The notes: generated by a model from the sequence alone, not told the origin. A stretch of DNA of 53,066 nt from Butyrivibrio sp. (GCA_017996845.1 JAGOGF010000006.1:1-53066); one strand, 5' to 3'. Counted from the first letter of the stretch, positions 1 to 7,936 are shown. Numbers and translations: made by a program.

Positions 1-732
1 GAAATTGCAATTGGCTGCTATCGCGCATCTCTTGAAAACGGGTATTGTATTCCGGTTTTCACCACAGAAAAGCAGCTTTCCATTCAGAATATGTATCATC
101 CTGGAATGGAACATCCTATTCCCAATTCAGTTACCTGTGCGAGAGGCGTACTAATAACCGGTTCAAATGCTTCGGGCAAATCAACGTTTCTGAAAATGGT
201 TGCCATTAATGCAATTCTGGCACAGTCTATTCATACTGCGCTTGCAGAAACGTACAGAGCCCCGCTTTATCGCATTTATACATCGATGGCACTTCGTGAT
301 GATCTTGTGGGCGGAGACAGTTATTATATTGTTGAAATCAAATCTTTGAAAAGAATTCTGGATGCGGCGCAAGCGAGCGGCTCCCGTGTTCTGTGCATGA
401 TTGATGAGGTTCTGCGCGGAACCAATACCGTGGAACGGATTGCAGCATCAACAAGGATTCTGGCAGGTTTTACGCACCAGAATATTCAGTGTTTTGCAGC
501 TACGCACGATATTGAACTGACGGAACTGCTTAAAGAACAATATGATAATTATCATTTTGAAGGGGAAGTTTCCGATAATGATGTACACTTTAATTATCAG
601 CTGCAGGAGGGACCTGCACAGAATCGTAATGCAATAAAGCTTCTGGGTATTCTTGGGTATGACAAAGGAATTGTCGAGAGTGCCCAGGCAATGGCAGACC
701 GTTTTCTGGAAACAGGTAACTGGTCAATTTAA
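1..732 (+). CDS. MutS-like ATPase, 3' part only
   Basis: The frame is open from base 1, so the gene begins upstream and only its last 243 codons are seen. They hold an ABC-type MutS domain V: Walker A GSNASGKST at about visible residues 54-62, Walker B with CMIDEVLRGTN near 130, and an ATHD switch motif near 185. MutS-family ATPases couple ATP binding to a DNA clamp. True MutS is encoded later (29183), so this is a paralogue of the MutS-like, non-mismatch-repair type that lacks a recognisable Smr or C-terminal HTH domain here. Its substrate cannot be told from the fragment. The next gene, rnhA, follows after about 40 bases. Confidence 0.85.
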   Translation, partial: EIAIGCYRASLENGYCIPVFTTEKQLSIQNMYHPGMEHPIPNSVTCARGVLITGSNASGKSTFLKMVAINAILAQSIHTALAETYRAPLYRIYTSMALRDDLVGGDSYYIVEIKSLKRILDAAQASGSRVLCMIDEVLRGTNTVERIAASTRILAGFTHQNIQCFAATHDIELTELLKEQYDNYHFEGEVSDNDVHFNYQLQEGPAQNRNAIKLLGILGYDKGIVESAQAMADRFLETGNWSI

Positions 733-772
733 TAATAAAAAAGAGAATGTTGAAAGGCTGGAAACGTAATTG

Positions 773-1276
773 ATGAAGGTATCAATCTATACAGATGGTG
801 CAGCCAGAGGAAATCCGGATGGGCCTGGAGGATATGGCGCGGTTCTGCGTTATGTTGACTCCAGAGGAGAAACACATCAGAAGGAACTGAGTGCGGGTTT
901 TGATAAAACGACCAATAACAGAATGGAACTGTTAGGCGTGATCATTGCACTTGAGAATCTGACCCATTCCTGTGAGATCGATTTGTATTCGGATTCCAAA
1001 TATGTCATCAGTGCTTTTAATGAACACTGGATTGATGGCTGGATCCGCAATGGCTGGAAAACGAGTGCAAAAGCACCAGTTAAAAATCGCGAGCTGTGGG
1101 AACGTCTGATCAGAGCGGCGTCGGTTCATCATATTACATGGCACTGGGTAAAAGGACATAACGGGCATCCTGAAAACGAACGCTGTGATGAACTTGCAAC
1201 GATGGCTGCGGATGCACCGCAGGAAACGCTGTATCATGATGATGGTACAGATCTGAGCAATCTGAATAAAAAATAA
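773..1276 (+). CDS. rnhA: Ribonuclease HI
   Basis: A 167-residue cytosolic RNase H that cuts the RNA strand of RNA-DNA hybrids, such as primers and R-loops. The acidic catalytic set is complete: D8 in [11 protein letters not shown]52 in NNRMELLG, D74 in YSDSKY and D139 in ERCDELA, with the mobile histidine H129 in VKGHNGH. Length is typical of type 1 bacterial enzymes. A TTG lies one codon upstream at 770; ATG 773 is preferred. The ribosome site (AAAGGCTGG) is weak and somewhat distant, so the start is not certain. A strong terminator follows the stop. Confidence 0.93.
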   Translation: MKVSIYTDGAARGNPDGPGGYGAVLRYVDSRGETHQKELSAGFDKTTNNRMELLGVIIALENLTHSCEIDLYSDSKYVISAFNEHWIDGWIRNGWKTSAKAPVKNRELWERLIRAASVHHITWHWVKGHNGHPENERCDELATMAADAPQETLYHDDGTDLSNLNKK

Positions 1277-1290
1277 GAAAGATATTTATT

Positions 1291-1326
1291 ACACCACATT
1301 CATTTAAAAAGAATGTGGTGTTTTTA
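1291..1326 (+). terminator. Intrinsic terminator after rnhA
   Basis: An 11-bp perfect stem, ACACCACATTC (1291-1301) with GAATGTGGTGT (1311-1321), a 9-nt loop, then a T run. It separates rnhA from the arsR operon. Confidence 0.9.
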
Positions 1327-1396
1327 TATGGTATTTCTGATCCTTTGTTCATAAAGCGCCAATTGATATGAAAACATAATCAACCCAAAAAACAGA

Positions 1397-1425
1397 TTGA
1401 CATTTTTTGATTTGAGCAGTATATA
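1397..1425 (+). promoter_or_regulatory. Sigma-A promoter of the arsR operon
   Basis: Consensus -35 TTGACA (1397-1402), 17-nt spacer, -10 TATATA (1420-1425). It lies 37 bases before arsR, and the dyad at 1433-1448 covers the expected start site. Confidence 0.8.
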
Positions 1426-1432
1426 TTAATAC

Positions 1433-1448
1433 ATCAATAAAAGTTGAT
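1433..1448 (+). promoter_or_regulatory. ArsR-type operator 1
   Basis: Perfect dyad ATCAA-N6-TTGAT just downstream of the -10 box. Gram-positive ArsR/SmtB repressors often bind dyads of this shape (recalled, not searched). Its position would block transcription start, giving autorepression. A near copy lies at 1817-1832. Confidence 0.7.
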
Positions 1449-1461
1449 TTGAGGTGAGAAG

Positions 1462-1776
1462 ATGAATCATTCTTATGATGATGATGCAAAAGTATTTAAA
1501 GCACTATGTGATCCGCGCAGACTTGCAATACTGGAACAGCTGCGCAGCGGAGAGAAGTGCGCCTGTGTACTGCAGGAAGATATGGATATCGGACAGTCCG
1601 GGCTTTCCTATCACATGAAGGTGCTATGCGATTCCGGAATCGTAGAGAGCAGGCAGGAAGGAAAGTGGACACATTACAGGCTCTCCGATAGCGGCCGGGA
1701 ATCAGCAGTCCGGCTTCTTCGTCAGCTGACAACGCCAGATTTCGAAGCAGAAGAGAAATGTAACTGTTCGAAATAA
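1462..1776 (+). CDS. arsR: ArsR-family metalloid-responsive repressor
   Basis: A 104-residue winged-helix repressor. Residues 10-75 carry the ArsR fold, including SGLSYHMKVLCDSGIV as recognition helix region. C33 and C35 (KCACVLQ) match the ExCVCxL metal site of arsenic/antimony sensors, and the C-terminus adds C100 and C102 (KCNCSK), which may be a further ligand set. It is the first gene of a five-gene operon ending in arsC and is probably autoregulated through the dyads at 1433 and 1817, with As(III) as likely inducer (inference). The start has a GAGGTGAG ribosome site. Confidence 0.9.
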   Translation: MNHSYDDDAKVFKALCDPRRLAILEQLRSGEKCACVLQEDMDIGQSGLSYHMKVLCDSGIVESRQEGKWTHYRLSDSGRESAVRLLRQLTTPDFEAEEKCNCSK

Positions 1777-1816
1777 AAGTCATCTGCCATAGGATGGTTT
1801 TTATTTCGAATAATAT

Positions 1817-1832
1817 ATCAATTTATATCGAT
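1817..1832 (+). promoter_or_regulatory. Probable second ArsR operator
   Basis: ATCAATTTATATCGAT, an ATCAA-N6-TCGAT dyad with one mismatch to the operator before arsR. It lies in the 134-base gap between arsR and the permease. A TTGAAA at 1833-1838 lacks a convincing -10 at normal spacing, so an internal promoter is possible but not shown. Confidence 0.5.
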
Positions 1833-1910
1833 TTGAAAAGTTTTATTACAGGATAATTTCTGATACAGAGATCTGTAATATTTCAACATCGATGCAGAAA
1901 TGAGGACTTC

Positions 1911-2912
1911 GTGAATATTTGGAATTTTATTCAAAACCAGGTTCTGGGAATGAAATGGCTCAATCAGATAATCGGCAGAATACTTACAGAAACGGGAATG
2001 GATATTTCCGCCCGTATGGGCGGCAGTGTCCAATTTTTCCTTTATGATGTCATAAAAATCACCATTTTACTTTGCACACTGATTTTTTTGATCAGTTATA
2101 TTCAGAGTTATTTCCCACCGGAGAGAAGCAAAAGGATACTGGGCCGTTTTCATGGGATAGGCGCCAATACTATTGCAGCTCTTCTTGGTACCGTAACACC
2201 GTTTTGCTCCTGTTCATCCATTCCCTTATTCATTGGTTTTACCAGTGCGGGACTGCCATTGGGTGTGACATTCTCCTTCCTGATTTCTTCTCCTATGGTT
2301 GATTTGGGGAGTCTGGTACTGCTGATGAGTATTTTTGGCATGAAAGTTGCAGTTGTTTATGTGATTTTCGGACTGATTATCGCGATTACGGGCGGTTCGA
2401 TTATAGAAAAAATGCACCTGGAATTTTACGTAGAAGAATACATCCGAAATGCCGGGAATGTAACGATTGAAACTCCGGAAACAACGCAGCAGGATAGAAT
2501 CCTATATGCAAAAGACCAGGTTGTGAGTACTTTCAGGAAGGTTTTTCCCTATATTCTGATTGGCGTCGGCATCGGTGCAATTATCCATAACTGGATTCCG
2601 GAAAGCATGGTTGCTGCAGTACTTGGCGGAAAGAATCCGTTTGGTGTGATTCTGGCTACGCTCATCGGCGTTCCGATGTATGCAGATATTTTCGGAACCA
2701 TTCCGATTGCGGAGGCACTTCTTTTCAAAGGCGCACAGCTTGGAACAGTTCTTGCATTTATGATGGCTGTTACAACGCTTTCGCTTCCATCCATGATCAT
2801 GCTGCGTAAAGCAGTTAAACCAAGACTCTTAGGTATTTTTATTGCGATCTGTACGATCGGAATTATAATTGTCGGCTATCTTTTTAATATCTTGCAACCA
2901 TTTTTGATATAA
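1911..2912 (+). CDS. YraQ/ArsP-type permease
   Basis: A 333-residue polytopic membrane protein of the DUF318 (permease, PF03773) family. The hallmark TPFCSCSS motif is at residues 97-103, with C99 and C101 in a membrane segment, and a second repeat-like half begins near 210. Some members (ArsP) export trivalent organoarsenicals; others are uncharacterised. The operon holds no ArsB or Acr3, so this is the only candidate exporter. It starts at GTG 1911 behind GAGG at 1902-1905. Substrate is inferred from the arsR/arsC neighbours only. Confidence 0.85.
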   Translation: MNIWNFIQNQVLGMKWLNQIIGRILTETGMDISARMGGSVQFFLYDVIKITILLCTLIFLISYIQSYFPPERSKRILGRFHGIGANTIAALLGTVTPFCSCSSIPLFIGFTSAGLPLGVTFSFLISSPMVDLGSLVLLMSIFGMKVAVVYVIFGLIIAITGGSIIEKMHLEFYVEEYIRNAGNVTIETPETTQQDRILYAKDQVVSTFRKVFPYILIGVGIGAIIHNWIPESMVAAVLGGKNPFGVILATLIGVPMYADIFGTIPIAEALLFKGAQLGTVLAFMMAVTTLSLPSMIMLRKAVKPRLLGIFIAICTIGIIIVGYLFNILQPFLI

Positions 2913-2954
2913 AATTTCAAAACGATTTTTCAAATGAAAAGGAGAAAATAAAAA

Positions 2955-3209
2955 ATGTCTTTAAAATGGTATCCTGTGATTGATTATGTATCCTGTATTG
3001 AATGTGGAACCTGCTCAACCTTCTGTAAACATGGCGTCTATGATAAGAGTAAGTCACCGGTGCCGCTTGTAATCTATCCGGAAGGCTGTATTGACCAGTG
3101 TCACGGTTGTCAGAATAAATGTCCGGTCAGTGCCATTTCCTATGTTGGCGATACAAACAGCAGCTTGCCCAATAACAGCTGCGACTGCGGGGGAAACTGC
3201 TGCAGTTAA
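2955..3209 (+). CDS. Small 4Fe-4S dicluster protein
   Basis: An 84-residue protein with two cluster-binding sets: C14, C17, C20, C24 and C45, C49, C52, C56 (CHGCQNKCP). The C-terminus adds C76, C78, C82 and C83 (CDCGGNCC), which looks like an extra metal or thiol site. It probably carries electrons within the operon, for example to the thioredoxin-like protein or arsenate reductase (inference). The ribosome site AAAAGGAG lies before the ATG. Small dicluster ferredoxins with YraQ-type permeases are familiar in clostridia, but I know of no assigned function. Confidence 0.8.
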   Translation: MSLKWYPVIDYVSCIECGTCSTFCKHGVYDKSKSPVPLVIYPEGCIDQCHGCQNKCPVSAISYVGDTNSSLPNNSCDCGGNCCS

Positions 3210-3247
3210 ATACAATATAACGTTCAAAAAATCAGGGAGGTATTACA

Positions 3248-3628
3248 ATGTTATTATTTGGATTTGGTAAAAAGAAAGAAGAAAACTGTTGTGATCATCC
3301 AGGAAACACAAAGGAAATGAATGTATCCGGTATCGGCAATCAGCATAACGGACAAGTACCTCAAAACAATAGTGAGAACAAAATAAACAGTATTAAAGTG
3401 CTTGGAAGTGGATGCAAAAATTGTCATACATTATTTGTGAATACAAATGAAGCGCTTAAAACAATGGGAATTTCCTGTGAAGCGGAATATATTACAGATA
3501 TGACGGTTGTTGCATCCTATGGGATTATGTCAACACCTGCGCTGGTTGTGAATGATCAGGTGGTTGCAATGGGAAAGGTGTATCACGCGGCCGAAATTGA
3601 AAAACTTCTGCATAAACTGGGATACTGA
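3248..3628 (+). CDS. Thioredoxin-like redox-active disulfide protein
   Basis: A 126-residue protein. Residues 47-126 form a small thioredoxin-like domain (thioredoxin_3 type) with active-site C56-K-N-C59 (GCKNCH) and the cis-proline motif STPALVV (P97). Residues 1-45 are a low-complexity leader with CC at 14-15. These minimal thioredoxins often sit beside YraQ/ArsP permeases. It may reduce ArsC or hand metalloid thiolates to the permease (inference). The ribosome site GGGAGG precedes ATG 3248. Confidence 0.82.
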   Translation: MLLFGFGKKKEENCCDHPGNTKEMNVSGIGNQHNGQVPQNNSENKINSIKVLGSGCKNCHTLFVNTNEALKTMGISCEAEYITDMTVVASYGIMSTPALVVNDQVVAMGKVYHAAEIEKLLHKLGY

Positions 3629-3667
3629 ACCGGCACCGAAAGGGAAGAAATAAAGGAAGGTGAGAAA

Positions 3668-4084
3668 ATGAAATCCGATAGTTCCAAACCTAAAATTGCA
3701 TTTATCTGTACCCATAATTCCTGTCGCAGCCAGATGGCGGAAGCTCTTTGCAGAAAATATGCGGGAGATATTCTGGAAAGTTATTCAGCGGGAACAGATA
3801 TTGCTGATAAAGTAAACCCTGATGCAGTGCGAATTATGATGCAGCTTTATGGGATTGATATGCAAACCCAACAGCCGAAACGGCTGGCAGATCTGCCCCC
3901 TGTTGACATTGTAATAACCATGGGATGCGGCGTACAGTGTCCGGTTCTGCCATGCAGCAGAAGGGAAGACTGGGGTCTGGATGATCCAACCGGAAAAGGG
4001 GATGCTGCTTTTGAAAAAACGGCAAAAGAAATTGAAAGGAAGATTCAGGCACTGAAGGAATCAATAAAACTTAGTAGCAAATAA
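3668..4084 (+). CDS. arsC: Arsenate reductase, LMW-phosphatase type
   Basis: A 138-residue reductase converting arsenate to arsenite. The CX5R loop CTHNSCR (C14-R20) is that of thioredoxin-coupled ArsC. Further cysteines lie in GCGVQCPVLPC (C87, C91, C96), followed by the conserved WGLDDPTGK with the DP acid D106. In this family two of these cysteines form the disulfide relay, though the exact pair cannot be read from sequence. It is the last gene of the operon, 40 bases after the thioredoxin-like gene, a likely reductant. A strong terminator lies about 80 bases downstream. Confidence 0.93.
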   Translation: MKSDSSKPKIAFICTHNSCRSQMAEALCRKYAGDILESYSAGTDIADKVNPDAVRIMMQLYGIDMQTQQPKRLADLPPVDIVITMGCGVQCPVLPCSRREDWGLDDPTGKGDAAFEKTAKEIERKIQALKESIKLSSK

Positions 4085-4388
4085 AACCCTGGAGCAGTGC
4101 GTTCCGAAAGCATCAAAAATTTGTTCTGTGCATGAAAAAGAGTTTCGTATATATAAGCGAATATGAAAAAGTGATGTATGCAAAATACATCACTTTTGTT
4201 ATTGATATATGAAATTTCGGTTATATTCTTTCTGCTTTTTTCATAATAATTTATGCTTTCTTTCTCGAAGTATTGTATAACAAAAGATATAATGATCCAT
4301 ATATTTTTGATATACACATAATCAACTGCATATGGAAAATATTTTTGGATAAATTCCCAAAAGGGAAAGAAATGTGAGGGATGGATTT
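4085..4388. other. Gap between arsC and ftsH
   Basis: About 300 AT-rich bases with no gene. It holds the arsC terminator (4167-4202) and a possible ftsH promoter with a perfect -10 TATAAT (4288-4293). The matching -35 is poor (TCGAAG at 4265). The rest shows nothing recognisable. Confidence 0.5.
4167..4202 (+). terminator. Intrinsic terminator of the ars operon
   Basis: A 13-bp perfect stem, AAAAGTGATGTAT (4167-4179) with ATACATCACTTTT (4185-4197), and a 5-nt loop. The A and T flanks mean it could work in both directions. Confidence 0.88.
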
Positions 4389-6236
4389 ATGAATGAAGTA
4401 AAAACACCCAAAAAGCCACTGGCATTCTATTACATGGTCGTAATGGTTATATTGCTTTTGTTTAATTTCATTGCATTGCCACAGCTTGTTGCACGATCGG
4501 TCAAGGAAGTGGATTATGGTAAATTTATGACCATGACAAGAGACAAACAAATTGGTGAAGTACAGATCCAATCGGATGAGATTATTTTTACAGATAAGGA
4601 TAAAAAACAGGTTTATCGAACCGGTCTGATGAATGATCCGGGACTGGTTGACAGATTGTATGCTTCCGGGGCTGATTTTTCAAGTGAGATCATACAGCAG
4701 ATGTCACCTTTTATGAGTTTTCTGTTAAGCTGGGTGGTGCCCATTGCCATTTTTGCACTTTTAGGACATTTTCTGTCCGCCAAAATGATGGATAAAGTCG
4801 GAGGCGGATCCAATTCCATGATGTTTGGAATGGGTAAAAGCAATGCCCGTGTTTATGTACAGTCTACAGAAGGAATCCGATTTGGGGATGTTGCAGGAGA
4901 AGAGGAAGCAAAAGAAAACCTGAAGGAAATTGTAGATTATCTTCATGACCCCGGCAAATATAAGGAAATCGGTGCCTCCATGCCACGTGGTATTCTTTTG
5001 GTCGGCCCTCCCGGAACCGGTAAGACAATGCTGGCAAAAGCAGTGGCAGGAGAGTCGAATGTACCCTTCTTTTCCATGTCAGGTTCTGAATTTGTAGAAA
5101 TGTTCGTTGGTATGGGTGCTTCTAAAGTCAGAGATCTGTTCAAACAGGCAAAAGAAAAAGCACCCTGCATTGTTTTTATTGATGAAATTGATGCCATCGG
5201 CAAAAAACGTGACGGACAACTGGGAGGAAATGATGAAAGAGAGCAGACACTCAACCAGCTTCTGACGGAGATGGACGGGTTTGAAGCCAATAACGGAGTC
5301 GTAATTCTGGCTGCAACCAATCGTCCCGAATCTCTGGACCCCGCACTTACAAGGCCTGGCCGTTTCGACAGACGCGTACCCGTTGAACTTCCCGATCTGA
5401 AGGGGCGCGAAGATATTTTGAAGGTTCACGCCAAAAAGATCAAACTTGCCGATGATGTTGATTTTAATAAAGTTGCAAGAATGGCATCCGGTGCATCCGG
5501 TGCAGAACTTGCGAATATCGTAAATGAAGCAGCGCTTCGTGCGGTAAGAGATAAGAGAGGATATGCAACACAGGCGGATCTGGAAGAAAGCATCGAAGTT
5601 GTTATTGCAGGATATCAGAAAAAGAATGCAATTCTGACTGATAAAGAAAAGAAGATAGTCGCATACCATGAAATCGGACATGCGCTGGTAGCTGCAAAGC
5701 AGACGAATTCAGCACCGGTACAGAAGATAACAATCATTCCCCGTACATCTGGAGCTATTGGTTATACCATGCAGGTAGAGGAAGAAGGCAATCATTACCT
5801 GATGAGCAAAGAAGAGATTGAGAACAAGATTGCCACGCTGACAGGGGGAAGAGCCGCAGAGGAAGTACAGTTTGGATCGGTAACAACCGGGGCTTCCAAT
5901 GATATTGAACAGGCAACCAAACTTGCACGTGCAATGATTACCAGATATGGCATGAGTGATGATTTTGATATGGTAGCACTTGAAACCATAACGAACCAGT
6001 ACCTTGGAGGAGATGCATCTCTTGCATGCTCGGCGAAGACACAGTCCATGATTGATGAAAAAGTCATAGAACTGGTACGCTTGCAGCATGAGAAGGCAAA
6101 GGGTATACTGTTGGAGAATAAGGATAAGCTGAACGAGCTTGCGGCATATCTTTATGAAAAAGAAACCATTACAGGAGATGAGTTTATGAATATTCTGAAT
6201 GGTATAAAAGCGGAGGCACAGGATGCTGGAATTTAA
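4389..6236 (+). CDS. ftsH: FtsH-family ATP-dependent zinc metalloprotease
   Basis: A 615-residue membrane-anchored AAA+ protease that extracts and degrades membrane and some soluble proteins. Transmembrane segments lie near residues 12-34 and 107-130 around a short extracytoplasmic domain. The AAA domain has Walker A GPPGTGKT (206-213), Walker B VFIDEID and arginine fingers in RPGRFDRR. The protease site is HEIGH (427-431) rather than the usual HEAGH, with the third zinc ligand in [10 protein letters not shown] near 505. ATG 4389 is preferred (GAGGG 8 bases upstream); an in-frame GTG at 4374 is possible. The stop overlaps the next gene by 14 bases. Confidence 0.93.
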   Translation: MNEVKTPKKPLAFYYMVVMVILLLFNFIALPQLVARSVKEVDYGKFMTMTRDKQIGEVQIQSDEIIFTDKDKKQVYRTGLMNDPGLVDRLYASGADFSSEIIQQMSPFMSFLLSWVVPIAIFALLGHFLSAKMMDKVGGGSNSMMFGMGKSNARVYVQSTEGIRFGDVAGEEEAKENLKEIVDYLHDPGKYKEIGASMPRGILLVGPPGTGKTMLAKAVAGESNVPFFSMSGSEFVEMFVGMGASKVRDLFKQAKEKAPCIVFIDEIDAIGKKRDGQLGGNDEREQTLNQLLTEMDGFEANNGVVILAATNRPESLDPALTRPGRFDRRVPVELPDLKGREDILKVHAKKIKLADDVDFNKVARMASGASGAELANIVNEAALRAVRDKRGYATQADLEESIEVVIAGYQKKNAILTDKEKKIVAYHEIGHALVAAKQTNSAPVQKITIIPRTSGAIGYTMQVEEEGNHYLMSKEEIENKIATLTGGRAAEEVQFGSVTTGASNDIEQATKLARAMITRYGMSDDFDMVALETITNQYLGGDASLACSAKTQSMIDEKVIELVRLQHEKAKGILLENKDKLNELAAYLYEKETITGDEFMNILNGIKAEAQDAGI

Positions 6237-6474
6237 ATATGATACACAGCTGTTAATCGATGGTCATGATCTGGATGAGGATGTTATCAGCGACTATTTC
6301 ACACAGAACTTCAAGGGAGATTGTCTGCTGGCAGTAGGGGACGAAGATATGATCAAGATTCACTATCATACCAATGAACCCTGGCAGGTATTGGAATATT
6401 GTTCCACACTCGGTGAAATTTATGACATTGTCGTTGAGGACATGGACCGCCAGACAAGAGGTTTAAAGGGCTGA
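6223..6474 (+). CDS. Stand-alone YloV/DegV-like C-terminal domain
   Basis: An 83-residue protein resembling the C-terminal domain of YloV (DAK2-fusion, fatty acid kinase-like) proteins, with VGDEDMIKIHYHTNEP as the clearest match to their VGDxDLVKVHVHTNDP motif. Kinase and DegV portions are absent, so it cannot act as a kinase alone. It starts inside ftsH behind GGAGG (6212-6216, 6-nt spacer), so the two are translationally coupled. Its role is unknown; an adaptor or lipid-binding role with FtsH is speculation. A long terminator follows. Confidence 0.75.
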   Translation: MLEFKYDTQLLIDGHDLDEDVISDYFTQNFKGDCLLAVGDEDMIKIHYHTNEPWQVLEYCSTLGEIYDIVVEDMDRQTRGLKG

Positions 6475-6480
6475 TCGGTC

Positions 6481-6569
6481 AAAAAAACGTATCGTACGTT
6501 ACACTTCCCACAGAAAGCGAAAGATGAAAATTCGTTCGTGGGTAAGCAAAACGTATGATACGTTTTTTT
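6481..6569. terminator. Bidirectional terminator, 20-bp outer stem
   Basis: 6481-6500 pairs with 6550-6569 over 20 bp with one G-U wobble. An inner stem pairs CTTCCCAC near 6504-6511 with GTGGGTAAG near 6538-6546, with one bulge. The A7 and T7 ends suit termination of both the + strand ftsH operon and the minus-strand phosphoesterase gene. Confidence 0.85.
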
Positions 6570-6602
6570 ATTGCATCCTGTTCTCTTAAATTATCAGAAA
6601 TT

Positions 6603-7244
6603 TTAAAGCGGTTCATTTTGTGTGGAGCCGATCTGCTCCATCCGTCTGCGGTCATTCTCGATCCATTCATCAAGAGAAAGCGGTGTGTAATCAGAATACA
6701 TACAGAAACAATTAATCATGTGGCAGGGAATCGGATGCATCTTTTCATCCAGTCCCATCTTCATCGTCCCACGCGTTATTTCCTGAAATTTCTCAATCAG
6801 ACGCTGATCCGTCGTGTCATGTACATGTCCGTACAGCATATAAACCTTGGGCTCTTTGTTGTTTTTCAGACGATATTGTCCGTTATAGCACATGATCGGA
6901 TAATGAGAAAGGATGACCTTTCTCTGATTATCATGTAGTTCATCGTAAGGTTTGATCCATGCAAAACGATCCGAAGCATATTTCTTATCCTTCAGATATC
7001 GGTCATGGTTACCTTCGATCAGATAAATTGTCCCGTGCAGCTGCGGGAATAGTTCCGCATTCTGCTCCGGCGTTCCATAGGAAAAATCTCCCAGAACGAC
7101 AACCGCATCATTCTTTCGTACCTTTTTATTCCATTTTTGAATCATATAGGCGTTCATTTCAGCAGCATCTTTAAAACCGCGATGATCCATCTGGTCATTT
7201 AGTTGTTCATGGAAAAAGTGACAATCAGCAATATAATATCTCAT
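6603..7244 (-). CDS. Calcineurin-like metallophosphoesterase
   Basis: A 213-residue soluble phosphoesterase with all metal-binding motifs in order: D7 and H9 (ADCHFFH), D53 (GDFSYG), GNHD (N79, H80), H114 (SHYP) and GHVH (H140, H142). Members of this subgroup are annotated as phosphoesterases or hydrolases with no fixed substrate. It lies convergent to the ftsH pair across the shared terminator. No Shine-Dalgarno precedes its ATG; a -10-like TACAAT ends only 9 bases before the start, suggesting a leaderless mRNA. Confidence 0.88.
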   Translation of the reverse strand: MRYYIADCHFFHEQLNDQMDHRGFKDAAEMNAYMIQKWNKKVRKNDAVVVLGDFSYGTPEQNAELFPQLHGTIYLIEGNHDRYLKDKKYASDRFAWIKPYDELHDNQRKVILSHYPIMCYNGQYRLKNNKEPKVYMLYGHVHDTTDQRLIEKFQEITRGTMKMGLDEKMHPIPCHMINCFCMYSDYTPLSLDEWIENDRRRMEQIGSTQNEPL

Positions 7245-7253
7245 AATTTTATT

Positions 7254-7281
7254 ATTGTAGCAGAGGTTTATTTTTTTGAAA
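7254..7281 (-). promoter_or_regulatory. Possible promoter of the phosphoesterase gene
   Basis: On the minus strand, TTTTCA, about 17 bases, then TACAAT (7254-7259), 9 bases before the ATG. The -35 matches the consensus at four of six bases. If used, transcription would start within a few bases of the start codon. Confidence 0.4.
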
Positions 7282-7367
7282 AGTGTACCGGTAGTTTACA
7301 TTCTGTTTTTATACTTTTTTCATAAACAGTCGATTATAAAAGAAAAATGAAATATGTCGTTTTATGA

Positions 7368-7396
7368 TTGCCACATACCCCACTGGGGTATATATT
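7368..7396 (+). promoter_or_regulatory. Promoter of the csoR-copA operon
   Basis: -35 TTGCCA (7368-7373), 17-nt spacer, -10 TATATT (7391-7396). The spacer is filled almost exactly by the CsoR dyad. Confidence 0.8.
7375..7391 (+). promoter_or_regulatory. CsoR operator
   Basis: ATACCCC-ACT-GGGGTAT, a perfect 7-bp dyad with a 3-base centre, of the G/C-tract type bound by CsoR copper sensors. It sits between -35 and -10, so repressor and RNA polymerase would compete. Confidence 0.85.
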
Positions 7397-7480
7397 GGAT
7401 TTAGAAACAAACGGATTTGTTTCCGTTCATTTCCAAATCATAAAATAATGTCAGCTTTTACAGGGAAAGGAAATTCTGTT

Positions 7481-7936
7481 ATGTCGTCAGTATCAAAAAA
7501 GCCGCCGGAAAAGGAACAGAAACCTGAAAATAATGGCGTAATTGAAAAAAAAGTACAGAAAGAACGTATTCATACAGCAGGACACAGCTGCTGTCATACT
7601 CCGGATGAAGCAGAGATTGTCCATGAAGCATTACTGACACAGGAATATGCCATGTCGGAAAAAACAAAAGACCGTGCCGACACAGAATATAAGGATCTGG
7701 TACATCGGCTTAACCGGATTGAAGGGCAAATACGCGGAATACGCGGAATGGTTGATAAAGATGCTTATTGTATCGACATTCTGACACAGGTTGCGGCAAC
7801 AAGATGTGCGCTGAACAGTTTTACCAAGGTACTTTTATCCAATCACATTAAAACGTGTGTAACAAATGATATCCGCAGCGGACATGATGAGACCGTGGAT
7901 GAACTGGTGGAAGCGCTTCAGAAACTGATGAAGTAA
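7481..7936 (+). CDS. csoR: CsoR-type copper-sensing repressor
   Basis: A 151-residue repressor. Residues 65-151 are the all-helical CsoR/RcnR (DUF156) domain, with the Cu(I) ligands C97, H122 and C126 (NHIKTC) of the C-H-C type. Cu(I) binding releases such repressors from DNA. The long N-terminal extension (1-64) carries HTAGHSCCH and may bind metal. ATG 7481 is chosen because AGGGAAAGGA lies just upstream and earlier in-frame starts fall within the promoter. It overlaps nothing and is followed by copA after 41 bases. Confidence 0.9.
   Translation: MSSVSKKPPEKEQKPENNGVIEKKVQKERIHTAGHSCCHTPDEAEIVHEALLTQEYAMSEKTKDRADTEYKDLVHRLNRIEGQIRGIRGMVDKDAYCIDILTQVAATRCALNSFTKVLLSNHIKTCVTNDIRSGHDETVDELVEALQKLMK

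Noticed and set aside
1777..1812. Possible terminator after arsR (CATC..GATG plus Ts).
   Set aside because: Four-base stem, too weak; the downstream genes read as one operon.
5079..5681. Long antisense open frames, e.g. across ftsH.
   Set aside because: They lie wholly inside well-supported genes and have no family features or ribosome sites.
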